Shown piece by piece: positions 1 through 8,630 of a stretch of DNA of 64,000 nt. The translations under genes and the position numbers were made by a program. The notes beneath the pieces were generated by a model that saw only the letters and a program-made list of their open reading frames with translations, ran no database searches and was not told the origin of the DNA. How positions within the stretch are numbered: position 1 is the first letter of the stretch; each line of letters opens with the position of its first letter. The stretch comes from an uncultured Ferrimonas sp. GTDB lineage: Bacteria; Pseudomonadota; Gammaproteobacteria; Enterobacterales; Shewanellaceae. Where the stretch lies: the NCBI RefSeq assembly GCF_947489035.1, contig NZ_CANLCI010000001.1, positions 124,001 to 188,000 of the forward strand, written 5' to 3'.

Positions 1-1
1 G

Positions 2-154
2 GGCAATGTCAGCGGCAGCAGCCAATCTCGTCATCGCAGCAACGCCCTAAAAAGCCAAGACATCATGGCCAATGATCGCCAAGCCTTGATTGAAGAAGCC
101 GCCCCATCAGCCCAGTTGCTGCAGATGATCCGTGCGTTGGCTCACCATGATTAA
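2..154 (+). CDS. C-terminal end of an unidentified protein (5' truncated by window edge)
   Basis: An open frame runs from the first bases of the window to a TAA at 152-154 and gives about 50 residues ending in LLQMIRALAHHD. The fragment is hydrophilic and helical with a Ser/Arg-rich start. Its stop overlaps the ATG of the next gene (147-149), the translational coupling seen within operons, which is the main reason to believe the frame. I do not recognise the family from this piece. Confidence 0.55.
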   Translation, partial: GNVSGSSQSRHRSNALKSQDIMANDRQALIEEAAPSAQLLQMIRALAHHD

Positions 155-674
155 GGCCCTGATTAGCGCACTGCTGCTCATCATCCTAAGCGCTTGCCAA
201 GGGCAGCAACTGCCACAAGACGTTGTTGTCGCGCCGTGGTCACTGCAGCATGGCGTGCTGCGTTACCACGACACCCCAGTAACGTGGCAACTGCCCGCCC
301 CAGCGGTGTGCGAGCAGTGCCAGCTGAGCCAACAGGTGCGGCGCCACCCCGCAGGGCCAACCACACGCTACGAACTGCGCCAAGGGGGGGAAGTCCGAGC
401 CATCAAGGCGCACACCTACCTGCCTTGGGTGGAACTGATCAATGGCCATCAGCGGCTGCGCTTTAAGATCAGCCAAGCTGCAGGCAGCCAAGCATTTACC
501 CTTACGGTAGAAGGCCGCGACTACGCCATTGCCCCAGCAACCGGTTTTCACTTTAGCTACCAGAACCGCCATTATGAGATCTGGTTTGAACAGCTGCTCA
601 AACGCCAGCCCAGCGCCAATTACAGCGCCGAGCAGCCGCAGTTTGAGATGAAATACCTGCTGTTAAGTCGCTAA
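147..674 (+). CDS. Small putative lipoprotein of unknown function
   Basis: The 175-residue product begins with MIKALISALLLIILSAC, a lipoprotein signal peptide with lipobox LSAC, so the mature protein should start at Cys17 and be membrane-anchored in the periplasm. The ATG at 147 is chosen over the upstream GTG at 132 because it puts the basic residue directly before the hydrophobic core and overlaps the stop of the preceding gene. The rest is soluble, with a CEQC pair (around residue 50) and a beta-rich C-terminal half. No family is recognised. It is probably cotranscribed with the gene before it and ends at the terminator at 729-758. Confidence 0.7.
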   Translation: MIKALISALLLIILSACQGQQLPQDVVVAPWSLQHGVLRYHDTPVTWQLPAPAVCEQCQLSQQVRRHPAGPTTRYELRQGGEVRAIKAHTYLPWVELINGHQRLRFKISQAAGSQAFTLTVEGRDYAIAPATGFHFSYQNRHYEIWFEQLLKRQPSANYSAEQPQFEMKYLLLSR

Positions 675-728
675 GGCACACTGCTGGTATGTGGCGCGCA
701 GCTTTGAGCTCAGGCCAAAAACGCAAAT

Positions 729-758
729 AAAAACGAGCGCCCTAGGGCGCTCGTTTTT
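729..758. terminator. Bidirectional intrinsic terminator
   Basis: A perfect inverted repeat (AAAAACGAGCGCC / GGCGCTCGTTTTT around CTAG-like loop bases) has an A-run on one side and a T-run on the other. It lies between the convergent lipoprotein gene and the cytochrome gene and can serve both. Confidence 0.85.
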
Positions 759-768
759 GTTACCGCGG

Positions 769-3696
769 TTAATCGCTGGGGCTGTGGTAAACCTGCACCA
801 CTTTTTGCAGCTCAATCACCTCGGGCTCAGGGATCTGCTCGTCCGGATAGGCGGCGCGCACCTTATCCGATAAGCCTTTGGCGAACACCTGATACAGCAC
901 CCGCGTTGACACCGTCAGTGGGTACTGCAGATCCGCAGGCAGCTGGAAATGCTCTAAGCGAGTCTCGCCGGATTGGATGCGGGTATCTTTGCCAATTTTC
1001 TCGTAGCGCCAGAAACGCAGCCCCACTGGCACGCCCGCTTTATCCACCCCAACCTTCACGAATTTACGGGCGTCCTTTGGGATCACCCCATCGGTCATGA
1101 CGCCGCTGCTCAGCACTTGTTGACCGTTGGCATCGGTGGCAATCACCTCAACCCACACTTGTCGACGCGCGCCACCGGGCATGGCATGGCCCGAGTTGAC
1201 GTTGCTGATCTTGGCCGTAAAGCGATCCCCCTGTTTTTCCACCGCTAAGCGCAGCGCGGTTTTCAAAATGTCGATGGACATCTTCTTATGCTCGGCATTA
1301 CGCATGCCGGTAAAGAAGTAGTTGCCGCCAACAAAGTGGTGGGAGCGCAGGTTCGATTTTTCTGGGCCGTTATCGGTGGAGTAACCGCTCACTTGAGTGA
1401 AGTGAGTGGCATCTTGATTCATGTGGCAATCGATGCAGGTTTTATGCTGGCTTGGATCCTCTGGCGAATTAAATGGCGACGCCAACCATTCGCCAAAGTT
1501 GTCGTTGATGTTGGCGCCGGGGCCACTGGTAAATTCGTTGTGGCAGGTGGCACAGTACAGCGACGACTGGTACAGCTCTGGGTTGGAGTACGACGCTTTA
1601 TGGCGCTCTGGCGAGGCATTGATCTGCTTCTGCTCCATGTACTTCAACAAGCTGCTGGTGCTGTCTTCAAAGATGTAACCGTCGCGATCTTTTAAGTTTA
1701 CGGTCATGTCGGCGTTCCCACCGGCGTTCTCCGCCTTGCTGATGCGGTGACAGAAAACACAACCGGTGCCGCGTTCGTTGACCGATTTCCCGTGGGCAAA
1801 GGCCTGCATCAGTGACGCGCCTTTTTTCTCCCACATGTCACCAAATTCATGCAACGGTTTGTTGTCGCCATTGATCACCATCTGCGGCATATGGCAGCCA
1901 CGACACAACACTCGGAACTCTTCCCCTTCCGCCTCTGCAGCCACATCTTCATGGAAGCGGTAGTAGGGATGATCCATGTTCATGCCGTGGTTGGAATCGG
2001 CCCATTGATCGTAAATGGTGCTGTGGCAGTCGGCGCATTCAGCGCTGTTCAGCCACTCGTCGGGGTGGGTGTAACGTTTGTCGTCATCCAGTCGCAACCA
2101 CACCGACAGATAAGGCAGGTTTTCTTGCGCCCGCACATACTCGTTCAAGGCGCTCATCCGCTTGGCAACAGCCAGCGGCGGCTGCTCAACGCTGATCAGC
2201 TCTGGCGACTGTGGCCGTGGATCGGCGCCCATGCCCCCTTGGGTTTTCTGAATGATATCGATGTAGGCGCCCACCGGATCACCCGCAATCATCTTACGCG
2301 GATCCACGTGGCCGGTGACCGCGTTGCTAAAGCGATCTTTGGCGTCTTTGCCATCTTGCATCAGCTGCCGGTTGGTGAAGTTAAAGCCATCCCAGTGACA
2401 GGAGTTACAGCTCATCCAAAAATCACCGGCCATCGGCGCATCGGCAAACTCGGCGCTGTTGGCACTGTTAAATAGGGTTTTGCCCAAACGCAGTTGCGGC
2501 GGCAGCGGATCGTGCTGCACCAGCGGCGCAAAGTGGGCTTGGGTCAGTTTCAATTTAGCAAAGGGGCCCGCCTCGCCAATGTCAAACTTGGCCAGATCCA
2601 GAGTCATCGCATTTTGCACATACAGCTCACGGCCGCTCAGCAACAAACCACGGGGGTTATCGCCGGGCACGTTGCGGTAAATTTGGGTGGCCTTTACCCC
2701 GCCTTGAAACTTCTTACGACGGTGACGCTTGCTCTTTTTCTTACTGACTCGAGACAGATCAAACACCAACAGATCTTCCGAGCCCGACAGAGAAAACACC
2801 GCCTTTTTGCCATCGGCACTGAACACGCCATCGTGGGGGTTCGACACAATCCGTACGCGGTTGCCGCTTTCAATAATATTGATCTGCTTAAACAGCTGCT
2901 TGCGTTGTTGCGTCAGTTCTTGCTCGGCACTAGGGGTCAGATCGACAATCGAGATGGCGGGAAACACCGTCGATTGAAACTGGAAATCGTGACCAAACGA
3001 CCACAGCACATGGGGTAACCACGCTTGCTGACCATCGGGGGAGATCACAATGTTATCCAGCAGTCGCGGCTTGCCTTGGGATACGGTCTTTTTGTCGTGC
3101 GCGGGGCTGTCAGCCAGCTGCAACACCTTAATGAGGCTGGGAGTGGCGCCAGAGGCATCAAAGATCGACAGTTGGCCACTTAAGGAGTGGCTTACCAGCA
3201 GGCGGTTGTCGTCAGTAAGCGCTAACCCTCTGGGGGTGTCGGCCACATCCAGTTGCTGCAGCAGTTCGCCATTGGCGCTCAGCACCAACAACTTCTGCCC
3301 TTCAAAACTGGTGACGTAAAACTGATCGGTGCTGGGGTTGTACAGCGCCGCAAAAGGCCGCGCTGGCACCGCGGTGCGCTGCTGTACCGCTAAGGTGGCC
3401 GCATCCAGCAGCAGCACCTGATCGCTAAGGTAATCGGTGACCAGCAAGGTGGCGTTATTGGCGCCAAAGGCGAGGCGGCGAATGTCGCGACCAATGGTTT
3501 GTTCCTGCAACAACTGACCCGTGGCGCGATCGATAACGCTGACGCTGCCCGCATCAAAGTTGGCGCTCACAATTTTGCTGTCGCCATCGGCAAACAACAT
3601 CGAGCTGCTTTTTTCCATCGCCACGGCGCCGTAACTCACGCTCAATAGCGCCACTAAAGCCAAGCAACCACTGCGACCAAACTTGCTGAAAAACAT
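769..3696 (-). CDS. Secreted beta-propeller / hexaheme c-type cytochrome
   Basis: This 975-residue protein has a signal peptide (residues 1-26, ending VAMEK). Residues about 30-385 are a YncE/YVTN-like beta-propeller with repeated blades. The C-terminal part holds six heme-binding CXXCH motifs in the order CNSCH, CADCH, CRGCH, CVFCH, CATCH and CIDCH. The first sits in a di-heme-peroxidase-like context and the rest resemble cytochrome c554-type modules (W-x-x-S-x-H after the second). A beta-sandwich-like tail begins near NVNSGHAMPGGARRQ, with scattered His that could be distal ligands. It is the last gene of the operon, 11 bases after the glycosyltransferase, with a clear AAAGGA ribosome site. 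I infer a periplasmic electron carrier or metal oxidoreductase; the substrate cannot be read from sequence. Its position in a block with FTR1 suggests a role in iron redox. Confidence 0.8.
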   Translation of the reverse strand: MFFSKFGRSGCLALVALLSVSYGAVAMEKSSSMLFADGDSKIVSANFDAGSVSVIDRATGQLLQEQTIGRDIRRLAFGANNATLLVTDYLSDQVLLLDAATLAVQQRTAVPARPFAALYNPSTDQFYVTSFEGQKLLVLSANGELLQQLDVADTPRGLALTDDNRLLVSHSLSGQLSIFDASGATPSLIKVLQLADSPAHDKKTVSQGKPRLLDNIVISPDGQQAWLPHVLWSFGHDFQFQSTVFPAISIVDLTPSAEQELTQQRKQLFKQINIIESGNRVRIVSNPHDGVFSADGKKAVFSLSGSEDLLVFDLSRVSKKKSKRHRRKKFQGGVKATQIYRNVPGDNPRGLLLSGRELYVQNAMTLDLAKFDIGEAGPFAKLKLTQAHFAPLVQHDPLPPQLRLGKTLFNSANSAEFADAPMAGDFWMSCNSCHWDGFNFTNRQLMQDGKDAKDRFSNAVTGHVDPRKMIAGDPVGAYIDIIQKTQGGMGADPRPQSPELISVEQPPLAVAKRMSALNEYVRAQENLPYLSVWLRLDDDKRYTHPDEWLNSAECADCHSTIYDQWADSNHGMNMDHPYYRFHEDVAAEAEGEEFRVLCRGCHMPQMVINGDNKPLHEFGDMWEKKGASLMQAFAHGKSVNERGTGCVFCHRISKAENAGGNADMTVNLKDRDGYIFEDSTSSLLKYMEQKQINASPERHKASYSNPELYQSSLYCATCHNEFTSGPGANINDNFGEWLASPFNSPEDPSQHKTCIDCHMNQDATHFTQVSGYSTDNGPEKSNLRSHHFVGGNYFFTGMRNAEHKKMSIDILKTALRLAVEKQGDRFTAKISNVNSGHAMPGGARRQVWVEVIATDANGQQVLSSGVMTDGVIPKDARKFVKVGVDKAGVPVGLRFWRYEKIGKDTRIQSGETRLEHFQLPADLQYPLTVSTRVLYQVFAKGLSDKVRAAYPDEQIPEPEVIELQKVVQVYHSPSD

Positions 3697-3707
3697 CGTG
3701 TGTCCTT

Positions 3708-5159
3708 TTACTGCTTCTGTTCAGCGTTGTTGCTTAGCTGATACAGATAGAGCCGCCGTTCCCCTGGGAACCGCGGTGAAAATTCGGTAATTAAGGTTGC
3801 CGAAGCAACCGGGCTGGCGCTCAAACGCCAACTCTTATTGGCGTGCGCCTGTTGCGCTAACACCACCTGACTGCTGGGATAATACATATCCACAACCGCG
3901 TGCTGGGGCAGTGCCGCCGTTAACAGGTTTACGCCGTAATTGCTGCCAAGCCATTGGGACTGCGGCTCGGCGGCAAAGCGTTGCAGCGCCTGTTGGAGCG
4001 GTGGTAGCGGCTGCGTCCATTGCACCCGCTGGGCGCCATTGAGAATCAAAACCACTACCATTGGCAACCACAATATCATTTTCCCCGCTAACTGCACTGC
4101 GAGCAGGATCAAAACCAACAGCAAAAGTGGCAAGCTGTGGCGTAAATTGGCGGGGTTTTGCCCCCACAGCATCCACAGGCCATAGCCCAAGGCCATCAAC
4201 AGCAGCAGATACGCCGCAACCGAATGGGCGGGGGCCATGCGCCAGCGCAGCAGACGAAGCAACATCAGCGCCATCAAGCCCGCAGCCGCCACCAACAGCG
4301 GCCAACCAAAGCCCATTTGCAAGCTCATCAACCACTGCTGCAGCGGCCCCCCCGCATCGGCGGAAGTGTTGCCCCAGATCTGAAAGTGACCGGCACTAAA
4401 GCGCAGCCCCTCACTAAAATAGGCCGCGCCATCGTGCCACCAGACAAAGCCTAAACTCAGCAGCGCCACTAACAGCACCATCGCACTGGCGTACAATAAG
4501 GCACGCCAAGGGCGAGCAAACCCCAGCAGATGCGGCCATAAGGGCAGGCTCACCACCAAGGGCAGATACGCCGGTCGCGTTGCCAGCAACAGCCCCAGCA
4601 GCAACCCCGCCAACCACGACCGCTGGGCTAACCCCGCCAGCAGCAACAGCAACAACCACAACAACGCCAAGGGATCCGACAAGCCACTGAGCCCCGCCGC
4701 CCACAACAGCGGTTGGCTCATCAACAGCAGCGCTGCAACGCCTGCCGCTTGCGCGGCCGGTACCGACGATGGGGCATTCGTGCCCCTTTGAGCCGATTTC
4801 ATCGGCGCAGCGCCAACCACCAACTGCCCCGCCACCGCTGCAGCAGCAAGCGGCAGCAACGTGGTCGCCAGCAACGACAGCTGCACGTTGGCCAGTGCGC
4901 TGGCCGTAAGGCTTTGCAGCGCTCGCGCCAGCACAATAAAGGCCGGATAACCGGGAAAATGCGGCCGAAACTCCAGCACCGAAAAACGCTCGATGCCACG
5001 GGCAAAGTTCAGCGCATCATCGCTGCTCAGAGCCAGCGGATAATGCCCCAACCACCAAAGCCACAATGGGTAGCACAGCAGCGCCAACCACAAGGCCGGT
5101 GCCTGTTTTCCCCCTTGCTGCCAAGATGGCTGGGGGCCACGCCGCTGCACTTGCTGCAC
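3708..5159 (-). CDS. GT-C-like integral membrane glycosyltransferase
   Basis: The 483-residue protein has about ten hydrophobic segments. After the first membrane span comes SSDDALNFARGIE, an acidic loop in the place where GT-C enzymes (PMT/ArnT/GT39-like) carry their catalytic Asp pair. Enzymes of this superfamily transfer a sugar from a polyprenyl-phosphate donor on the periplasmic face. The start is uncertain: GTG at 5159 has no good ribosome site and GTG at 5150 is possible. It lies 11 bases after the small secreted protein gene and 11 before the cytochrome gene, so it is in the same transcript. A glycosylating enzyme is unexpected in an iron locus; the UGM-like FAD gene two genes upstream hints at sugar chemistry. 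Family confidence is good, the acceptor is unknown. Confidence 0.7.
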   Translation of the reverse strand: MQQVQRRGPQPSWQQGGKQAPALWLALLCYPLWLWWLGHYPLALSSDDALNFARGIERFSVLEFRPHFPGYPAFIVLARALQSLTASALANVQLSLLATTLLPLAAAAVAGQLVVGAAPMKSAQRGTNAPSSVPAAQAAGVAALLLMSQPLLWAAGLSGLSDPLALLWLLLLLLAGLAQRSWLAGLLLGLLLATRPAYLPLVVSLPLWPHLLGFARPWRALLYASAMVLLVALLSLGFVWWHDGAAYFSEGLRFSAGHFQIWGNTSADAGGPLQQWLMSLQMGFGWPLLVAAAGLMALMLLRLLRWRMAPAHSVAAYLLLLMALGYGLWMLWGQNPANLRHSLPLLLLVLILLAVQLAGKMILWLPMVVVLILNGAQRVQWTQPLPPLQQALQRFAAEPQSQWLGSNYGVNLLTAALPQHAVVDMYYPSSQVVLAQQAHANKSWRLSASPVASATLITEFSPRFPGERRLYLYQLSNNAEQKQ

Positions 5160-5170
5160 CCGCTACGCCG

Positions 5171-5743
5171 TTACTTTAAGCTGGATAACGCCTGCAACAA
5201 GCGCTGTTGTTGCAGCGCAAATTGCTCTGGATCCGCCGGAGCTTGGCCCACGCCAAAGACCCCCGGATTACCAATGGATGCCAGCACCGCCACAATCGCC
5301 TGTTGCGCCTGCTCACGTTGGGTTGGCGTTAACTTGGGGCTAACCAGATCCAAAAACAGCTTACTTTTCACCACCAGCACCTTCGCCACTTGGTAATCGC
5401 CAAGGTTTTTGCTGGCGCCATCCAGCCGCCGGATGATCTCTTCCACCACCGCGTGATCGATGATCTGGCTAACCGCCTCACCATCGCCACGGCCGATGGC
5501 CGCTTGCATCGGCGTCAACAGATCCACCTGATGATCGCTCAGCAGGTAATCAAACTCTGGCTTTAACTGCGTCACCGCTGCGGCCACCGCCGCGTAATCG
5601 TTCGCGGCCACCGCATTGATGATCTTTTCGCGGCCTTCAATGAGTGGTTCTTTGCCTGCCGCAGCGTAAGAGTAAGCGTCGCTGTGTGGTGCCAACGTTA
5701 GCCCCAGCAGCAACACCGCCAGCGCCCAGAATGATTTGCTCAT
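5171..5743 (-). CDS. Small secreted helical protein in the FTR1 operon
   Basis: The 190-residue product starts at the ATG at 5743, which has an AGGAAG site seven bases upstream; a longer frame would run into the preceding gene. A signal peptide (about residues 1-23, MSKSFWALAVLLLGLTLAPH) precedes an almost entirely helical domain with many acidic residues. Bacterial FTR1 permeases are often paired with, or fused to, periplasmic helical domains that present iron (EfeO-like or imelysin-like). That is a possible role here, but I see no family signature, so function is inferred from position only. Confidence 0.7.
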   Translation of the reverse strand: MSKSFWALAVLLLGLTLAPHSDAYSYAAAGKEPLIEGREKIINAVAANDYAAVAAAVTQLKPEFDYLLSDHQVDLLTPMQAAIGRGDGEAVSQIIDHAVVEEIIRRLDGASKNLGDYQVAKVLVVKSKLFLDLVSPKLTPTQREQAQQAIVAVLASIGNPGVFGVGQAPADPEQFALQQQRLLQALSSLK

Positions 5744-5765
5744 GTGTGTGCTTCCTATCTGCGCC

Positions 5766-7178
5766 TTAGGCGACGCTTTGTACTTCAATCACGGTGCTTT
5801 CATTTCGATAATCAAAGATCTCGCGGCGACGATCCTTACCATCAATCAACGATTGCGCGGCCATCATCCCCATCTCCATCGCGGTGTCGGTGAAGATGTA
5901 GCGGAAGGTGCCTTGGCGGCCAGTCATGATCAGATTCTCAAACTGGGCTAAGTGACGGATGGCCGCTTCGCGCTTGGCTTGATAGCTCATGTCCATCAGT
6001 GGGTAGGCGTGTTCGGTGTAACTGCTAAAGTGCTCGGCACTGGCAAACTTGGGATCCACCCCAAGAGTGGCCAAATCTTGCAGCACTCGCCGCTGCAACT
6101 TGGCGCTGTCCATGGTCCAGATCGCGTCGCCTTTATCGCAAGGGATCTCCACCATCACCGAGGTTTCCCCCGCGGGGGCCATAAATTCAGAGCGGCGTTT
6201 GGGTTCTTGCAAACGGGTGCCTAAGATCTCGGGATCCGACAGGTATTGCCATGTGTTGTCCGAGATATCTTGGGTGGCCATCGGCATATTCATAAACCGC
6301 AACGAACGGAAACTTAAGCCGCTGTCGAAGTCGGTCATGCGGCACATGTCTGGCAGCGGCATGGTGGAAATCAACTGATCGCAGTGGATTTGATGCTCGC
6401 CATTGCCATCACGATACCCCACCGCCGCAATGGCGCCATCGCCCTGCACCAGTTCGGTTACGTTGGCATTAAACACCAGCTCAACCCCTTGCTGTTGCAG
6501 TTGCTGCGCCAGTTTGGTGTACAGCTGGCCAAAGCCCCATTTCGGGTAGCGATATTGGCGCGCGTAAGTTCGCACCGCGGAACGCTTGCCCGGCAGCAAT
6601 CGTTTGGCCACGTCTTTTAGATCCAACAGGCTGATCCGCTGCGACGCCCAATCCCCAGACAAGTTTTTGGGATCAATGCCCCACAATTTGGCGGTATAGC
6701 CTTCAAAAAAGTGCTTATACAAGGTGGTGCCAAAGCGGCTTTCAATCCACTGGGCAAAGCTGACTTGAGAACGCTGTTGCGGCTTGGCTTTAAACAGCTG
6801 CTTTGCCAAGTCAATGCCGCCGCCGATCAGCAGCGACCAGGGTGCATTACGCAGCAGATCCAGCGCCGCCAACGGGTACTGATAAATACGGCCACGATAG
6901 CGGATCACGCTTTTGCGCTGGGCAAACAGCAGTTCATCGCCCATCAAGCGGTCAACAAACGTCAACAGCTTGGGGTTTTTGGTGATGAAGCGGTGGCCGC
7001 CATAATCAAAGCGGTATTCGCCCTTCTCTCCTTGGAAGGTTTGGGTGGCGCACATGCCGCCGGCGTAAGACTCTTTCTCTAACACCGTAACTTTGAAGCC
7101 CGCTTCGTTGAGTTCCCACGCCGCCATCAAGCCCGCTGGGCCTGCGCCTAAGATCACCACATGTTGTTCTGTGTTCAT
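5766..7178 (-). CDS. UGM-like FAD/NAD(P)-dependent oxidoreductase (amine-oxidase superfamily)
   Basis: The 470-residue protein begins with a Rossmann FAD motif, VVILGAGPAGLMAAWEL, followed by an acidic residue (LEKE) and GG. It belongs to the protoporphyrinogen-oxidase/UDP-galactopyranose-mutase-like branch: conserved pieces include YRGRIYQYPL, FFEGYTAKLWG and a C-terminal FAD-contacting GRQGTFRYIFTD. The ATG at 7178 is chosen because it overlaps the FTR1 stop (ATGA), which means tight coupling. No signal peptide is present, so it is cytoplasmic. Members of this branch often sit in polysaccharide loci. Here its neighbours are an iron permease, a b-type cytochrome and a GT-C enzyme, so the substrate may be a lipid-linked sugar or a redox cofactor; the sequence does not decide. 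Confidence 0.8.
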   Translation of the reverse strand: MNTEQHVVILGAGPAGLMAAWELNEAGFKVTVLEKESYAGGMCATQTFQGEKGEYRFDYGGHRFITKNPKLLTFVDRLMGDELLFAQRKSVIRYRGRIYQYPLAALDLLRNAPWSLLIGGGIDLAKQLFKAKPQQRSQVSFAQWIESRFGTTLYKHFFEGYTAKLWGIDPKNLSGDWASQRISLLDLKDVAKRLLPGKRSAVRTYARQYRYPKWGFGQLYTKLAQQLQQQGVELVFNANVTELVQGDGAIAAVGYRDGNGEHQIHCDQLISTMPLPDMCRMTDFDSGLSFRSLRFMNMPMATQDISDNTWQYLSDPEILGTRLQEPKRRSEFMAPAGETSVMVEIPCDKGDAIWTMDSAKLQRRVLQDLATLGVDPKFASAEHFSSYTEHAYPLMDMSYQAKREAAIRHLAQFENLIMTGRQGTFRYIFTDTAMEMGMMAAQSLIDGKDRRREIFDYRNESTVIEVQSVA

Positions 7179-7993
7179 GCTTTGTTGTAGCTCCGGTTCC
7201 ACAGGTAAGTAAAGCCACCTAAATACAGCGCCCATGTGGCCAACTGCAGCAGCCCTGGCGACGAGTTATAACCAAACAACGCCCGCAAGAAGGTGCCGAA
7301 CACGCCGCGATCATCAAGGATATGGGAGATATCGAACACCTGTGGGTACAACACTGGGATCAGCTCGGCCGCTTGCAACATGTTAACCGCGCTAGAGAGC
7401 AGACCCGCGGCAATGATGATGATCAGCAGGCTGGTCCAGCGGAAGAAGGCACGCAACGGCACTTGGCGGGTGCTGCGCAGCATCGCCCACACCATCGCAT
7501 AGGCCAGCACTAAGCCCGCCACGGCGCCGATCACCGCATCTTGGGTGCTGAATTCGCCCATGCTGGAGTACATCAAGGCAGAAAAGAACAAGATGGTTTC
7601 AAAGCCTTCGCGCAAAATCGCCAGCAGGGACAACATCACCAACCCCAGTAAGTTGCCACTCGACACCATCGAGGTGATCTCTTGCTGCACTTGCGCCACT
7701 TGGCTTTTGGCCTGCTTTTGCATCCACACCGCCATGTAGGTCAGCACCACGGTGGCAAACAGCAAAATGCCCGCCATCAAGTAGTTGCGATACAGTTCGT
7801 TACTGAACTGATCCACCACCACCTGAAACACGACCGCGACAGCCAGCGACAACACCAAGCCCACGGCCACGCCGCCATAGATGTATTTGTTGTAATGGCG
7901 CGCATTCAGCTTAGCCAAATAAGAAAGGGCAATCCCCACCAGCAAAAAGGCTTCTAGCCCTTCGCGCAGGGTGATCAAAAAACTCGCGAACAT
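7175..7993 (-). CDS. FTR1-family high-affinity iron permease
   Basis: The 272-residue inner-membrane protein has about seven hydrophobic segments and the two signature iron motifs, REGLE (residues 10-14) and REGFE (128-132). FTR1/EfeU proteins move ferric iron produced by oxidation of ferrous iron outside the membrane. The ATG at 7993 puts REGLE ten residues from the start, as usual; the reading frame is open further upstream but that part overlaps the preceding gene. It follows the b-cytochrome-like gene by 20 bases and overlaps the FAD gene by 4. It has no EfeO or EfeB neighbour, so the oxidation partner must be something else, plausibly the cytochromes of this operon. Confidence 0.92.
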   Translation of the reverse strand: MFASFLITLREGLEAFLLVGIALSYLAKLNARHYNKYIYGGVAVGLVLSLAVAVVFQVVVDQFSNELYRNYLMAGILLFATVVLTYMAVWMQKQAKSQVAQVQQEITSMVSSGNLLGLVMLSLLAILREGFETILFFSALMYSSMGEFSTQDAVIGAVAGLVLAYAMVWAMLRSTRQVPLRAFFRWTSLLIIIIAAGLLSSAVNMLQAAELIPVLYPQVFDISHILDDRGVFGTFLRALFGYNSSPGLLQLATWALYLGGFTYLWNRSYNKA

Positions 7994-8013
7994 AACGTAA
8001 TTGGCCTTAAAAA

Positions 8014-8514
8014 TTACTGAGTTGAACTTGGGCGCAGCAACCGCAATACGGTCCAGCGCAACGCATGCCGTAATACCAGCGGTACCAGCAGCCACGAACT
8101 GTAGAAATGAATGTCTTGCATCAGGTTGCCCAAGGCGTCGCCGGGCACACCGTAGAAAAACAGCACAAAGCCGCTGCCGCAACAAAGCAACAGCAGCCAT
8201 TCGCTGATCCGGCCGGTATGGCGCAAAAAGGGCTTATCACTTTGGGTTAGCAAGCGCCGATGCGACAGCCAAAAGCCGCCCATCACCACGGTAAACACCG
8301 TGGCGCCCAACACCATGTGCAGCAACAGCAGCAGGTTTTGTGCCTGCCACGGCAAGCTCAGGGGTTGCCACAGCACCACTCCACTGACAAACATCAGGTA
8401 CAGCAGCCACTCTGCGGTTTGATGATGAAAAGCCAACCGATCCCACCAGCCTTCGGAACGAAAGCTCAAGGTTTTAACTGGGCGTTGCTGCCCGATAACT
8501 GCGTCTTTTTGCAT
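8014..8514 (-). CDS. Small four-helix membrane protein, cytochrome b561-like
   Basis: The 166-residue protein has four hydrophobic segments with well-placed histidines: FHHQTAEWLLY before helix 1, LLLLHMVLGA in helix 2, a His-Thr-Gly before helix 3, and IHFYSSW plus RHALRW at helix 4. This is the layout of diheme b-type quinol or formate-type membrane cytochromes. The ATG at 8514 is preferred to the GTG at 8544 because AAAGGTGG stands just upstream of it. It is the first gene of the six-gene operon, directly before FTR1. A likely job is to pass electrons between the quinone pool and a periplasmic partner. Function is inferred. Confidence 0.65.
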   Translation of the reverse strand: MQKDAVIGQQRPVKTLSFRSEGWWDRLAFHHQTAEWLLYLMFVSGVVLWQPLSLPWQAQNLLLLLHMVLGATVFTVVMGGFWLSHRRLLTQSDKPFLRHTGRISEWLLLLCCGSGFVLFFYGVPGDALGNLMQDIHFYSSWLLVPLVLRHALRWTVLRLLRPSSTQ

Positions 8515-8583
8515 AGGTGCCACCTTTGCCAGCACAAAATCCACTGTCTGTCAGTGATGTTGGTTTCAGTTTTTAAACGGCAA

Positions 8584-8611
8584 AAGGCAGCGACTCTCAT
8601 CGCTGCCTTTG
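8584..8611 (-). terminator. Intrinsic terminator after the 671-residue gene
   Basis: Read on the minus strand, GGCAGCGATGAGAGTCGCTGCC forms a stem-loop followed by TTTTGCCGTTT. It separates the Fur-box gene from the FTR1 operon, so the operon is reached by read-through or has its own promoter in 8515-8583. Confidence 0.65.
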
Positions 8612-8630
8612 CTATCCCACAATGTTGTGG

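Noticed and set aside
1849-2475. Long plus-strand frame of 208 codons
   Set aside because: It lies antisense to the hexaheme cytochrome gene. The frame is open because of GC-rich codon bias, and the protein has no recognisable features.
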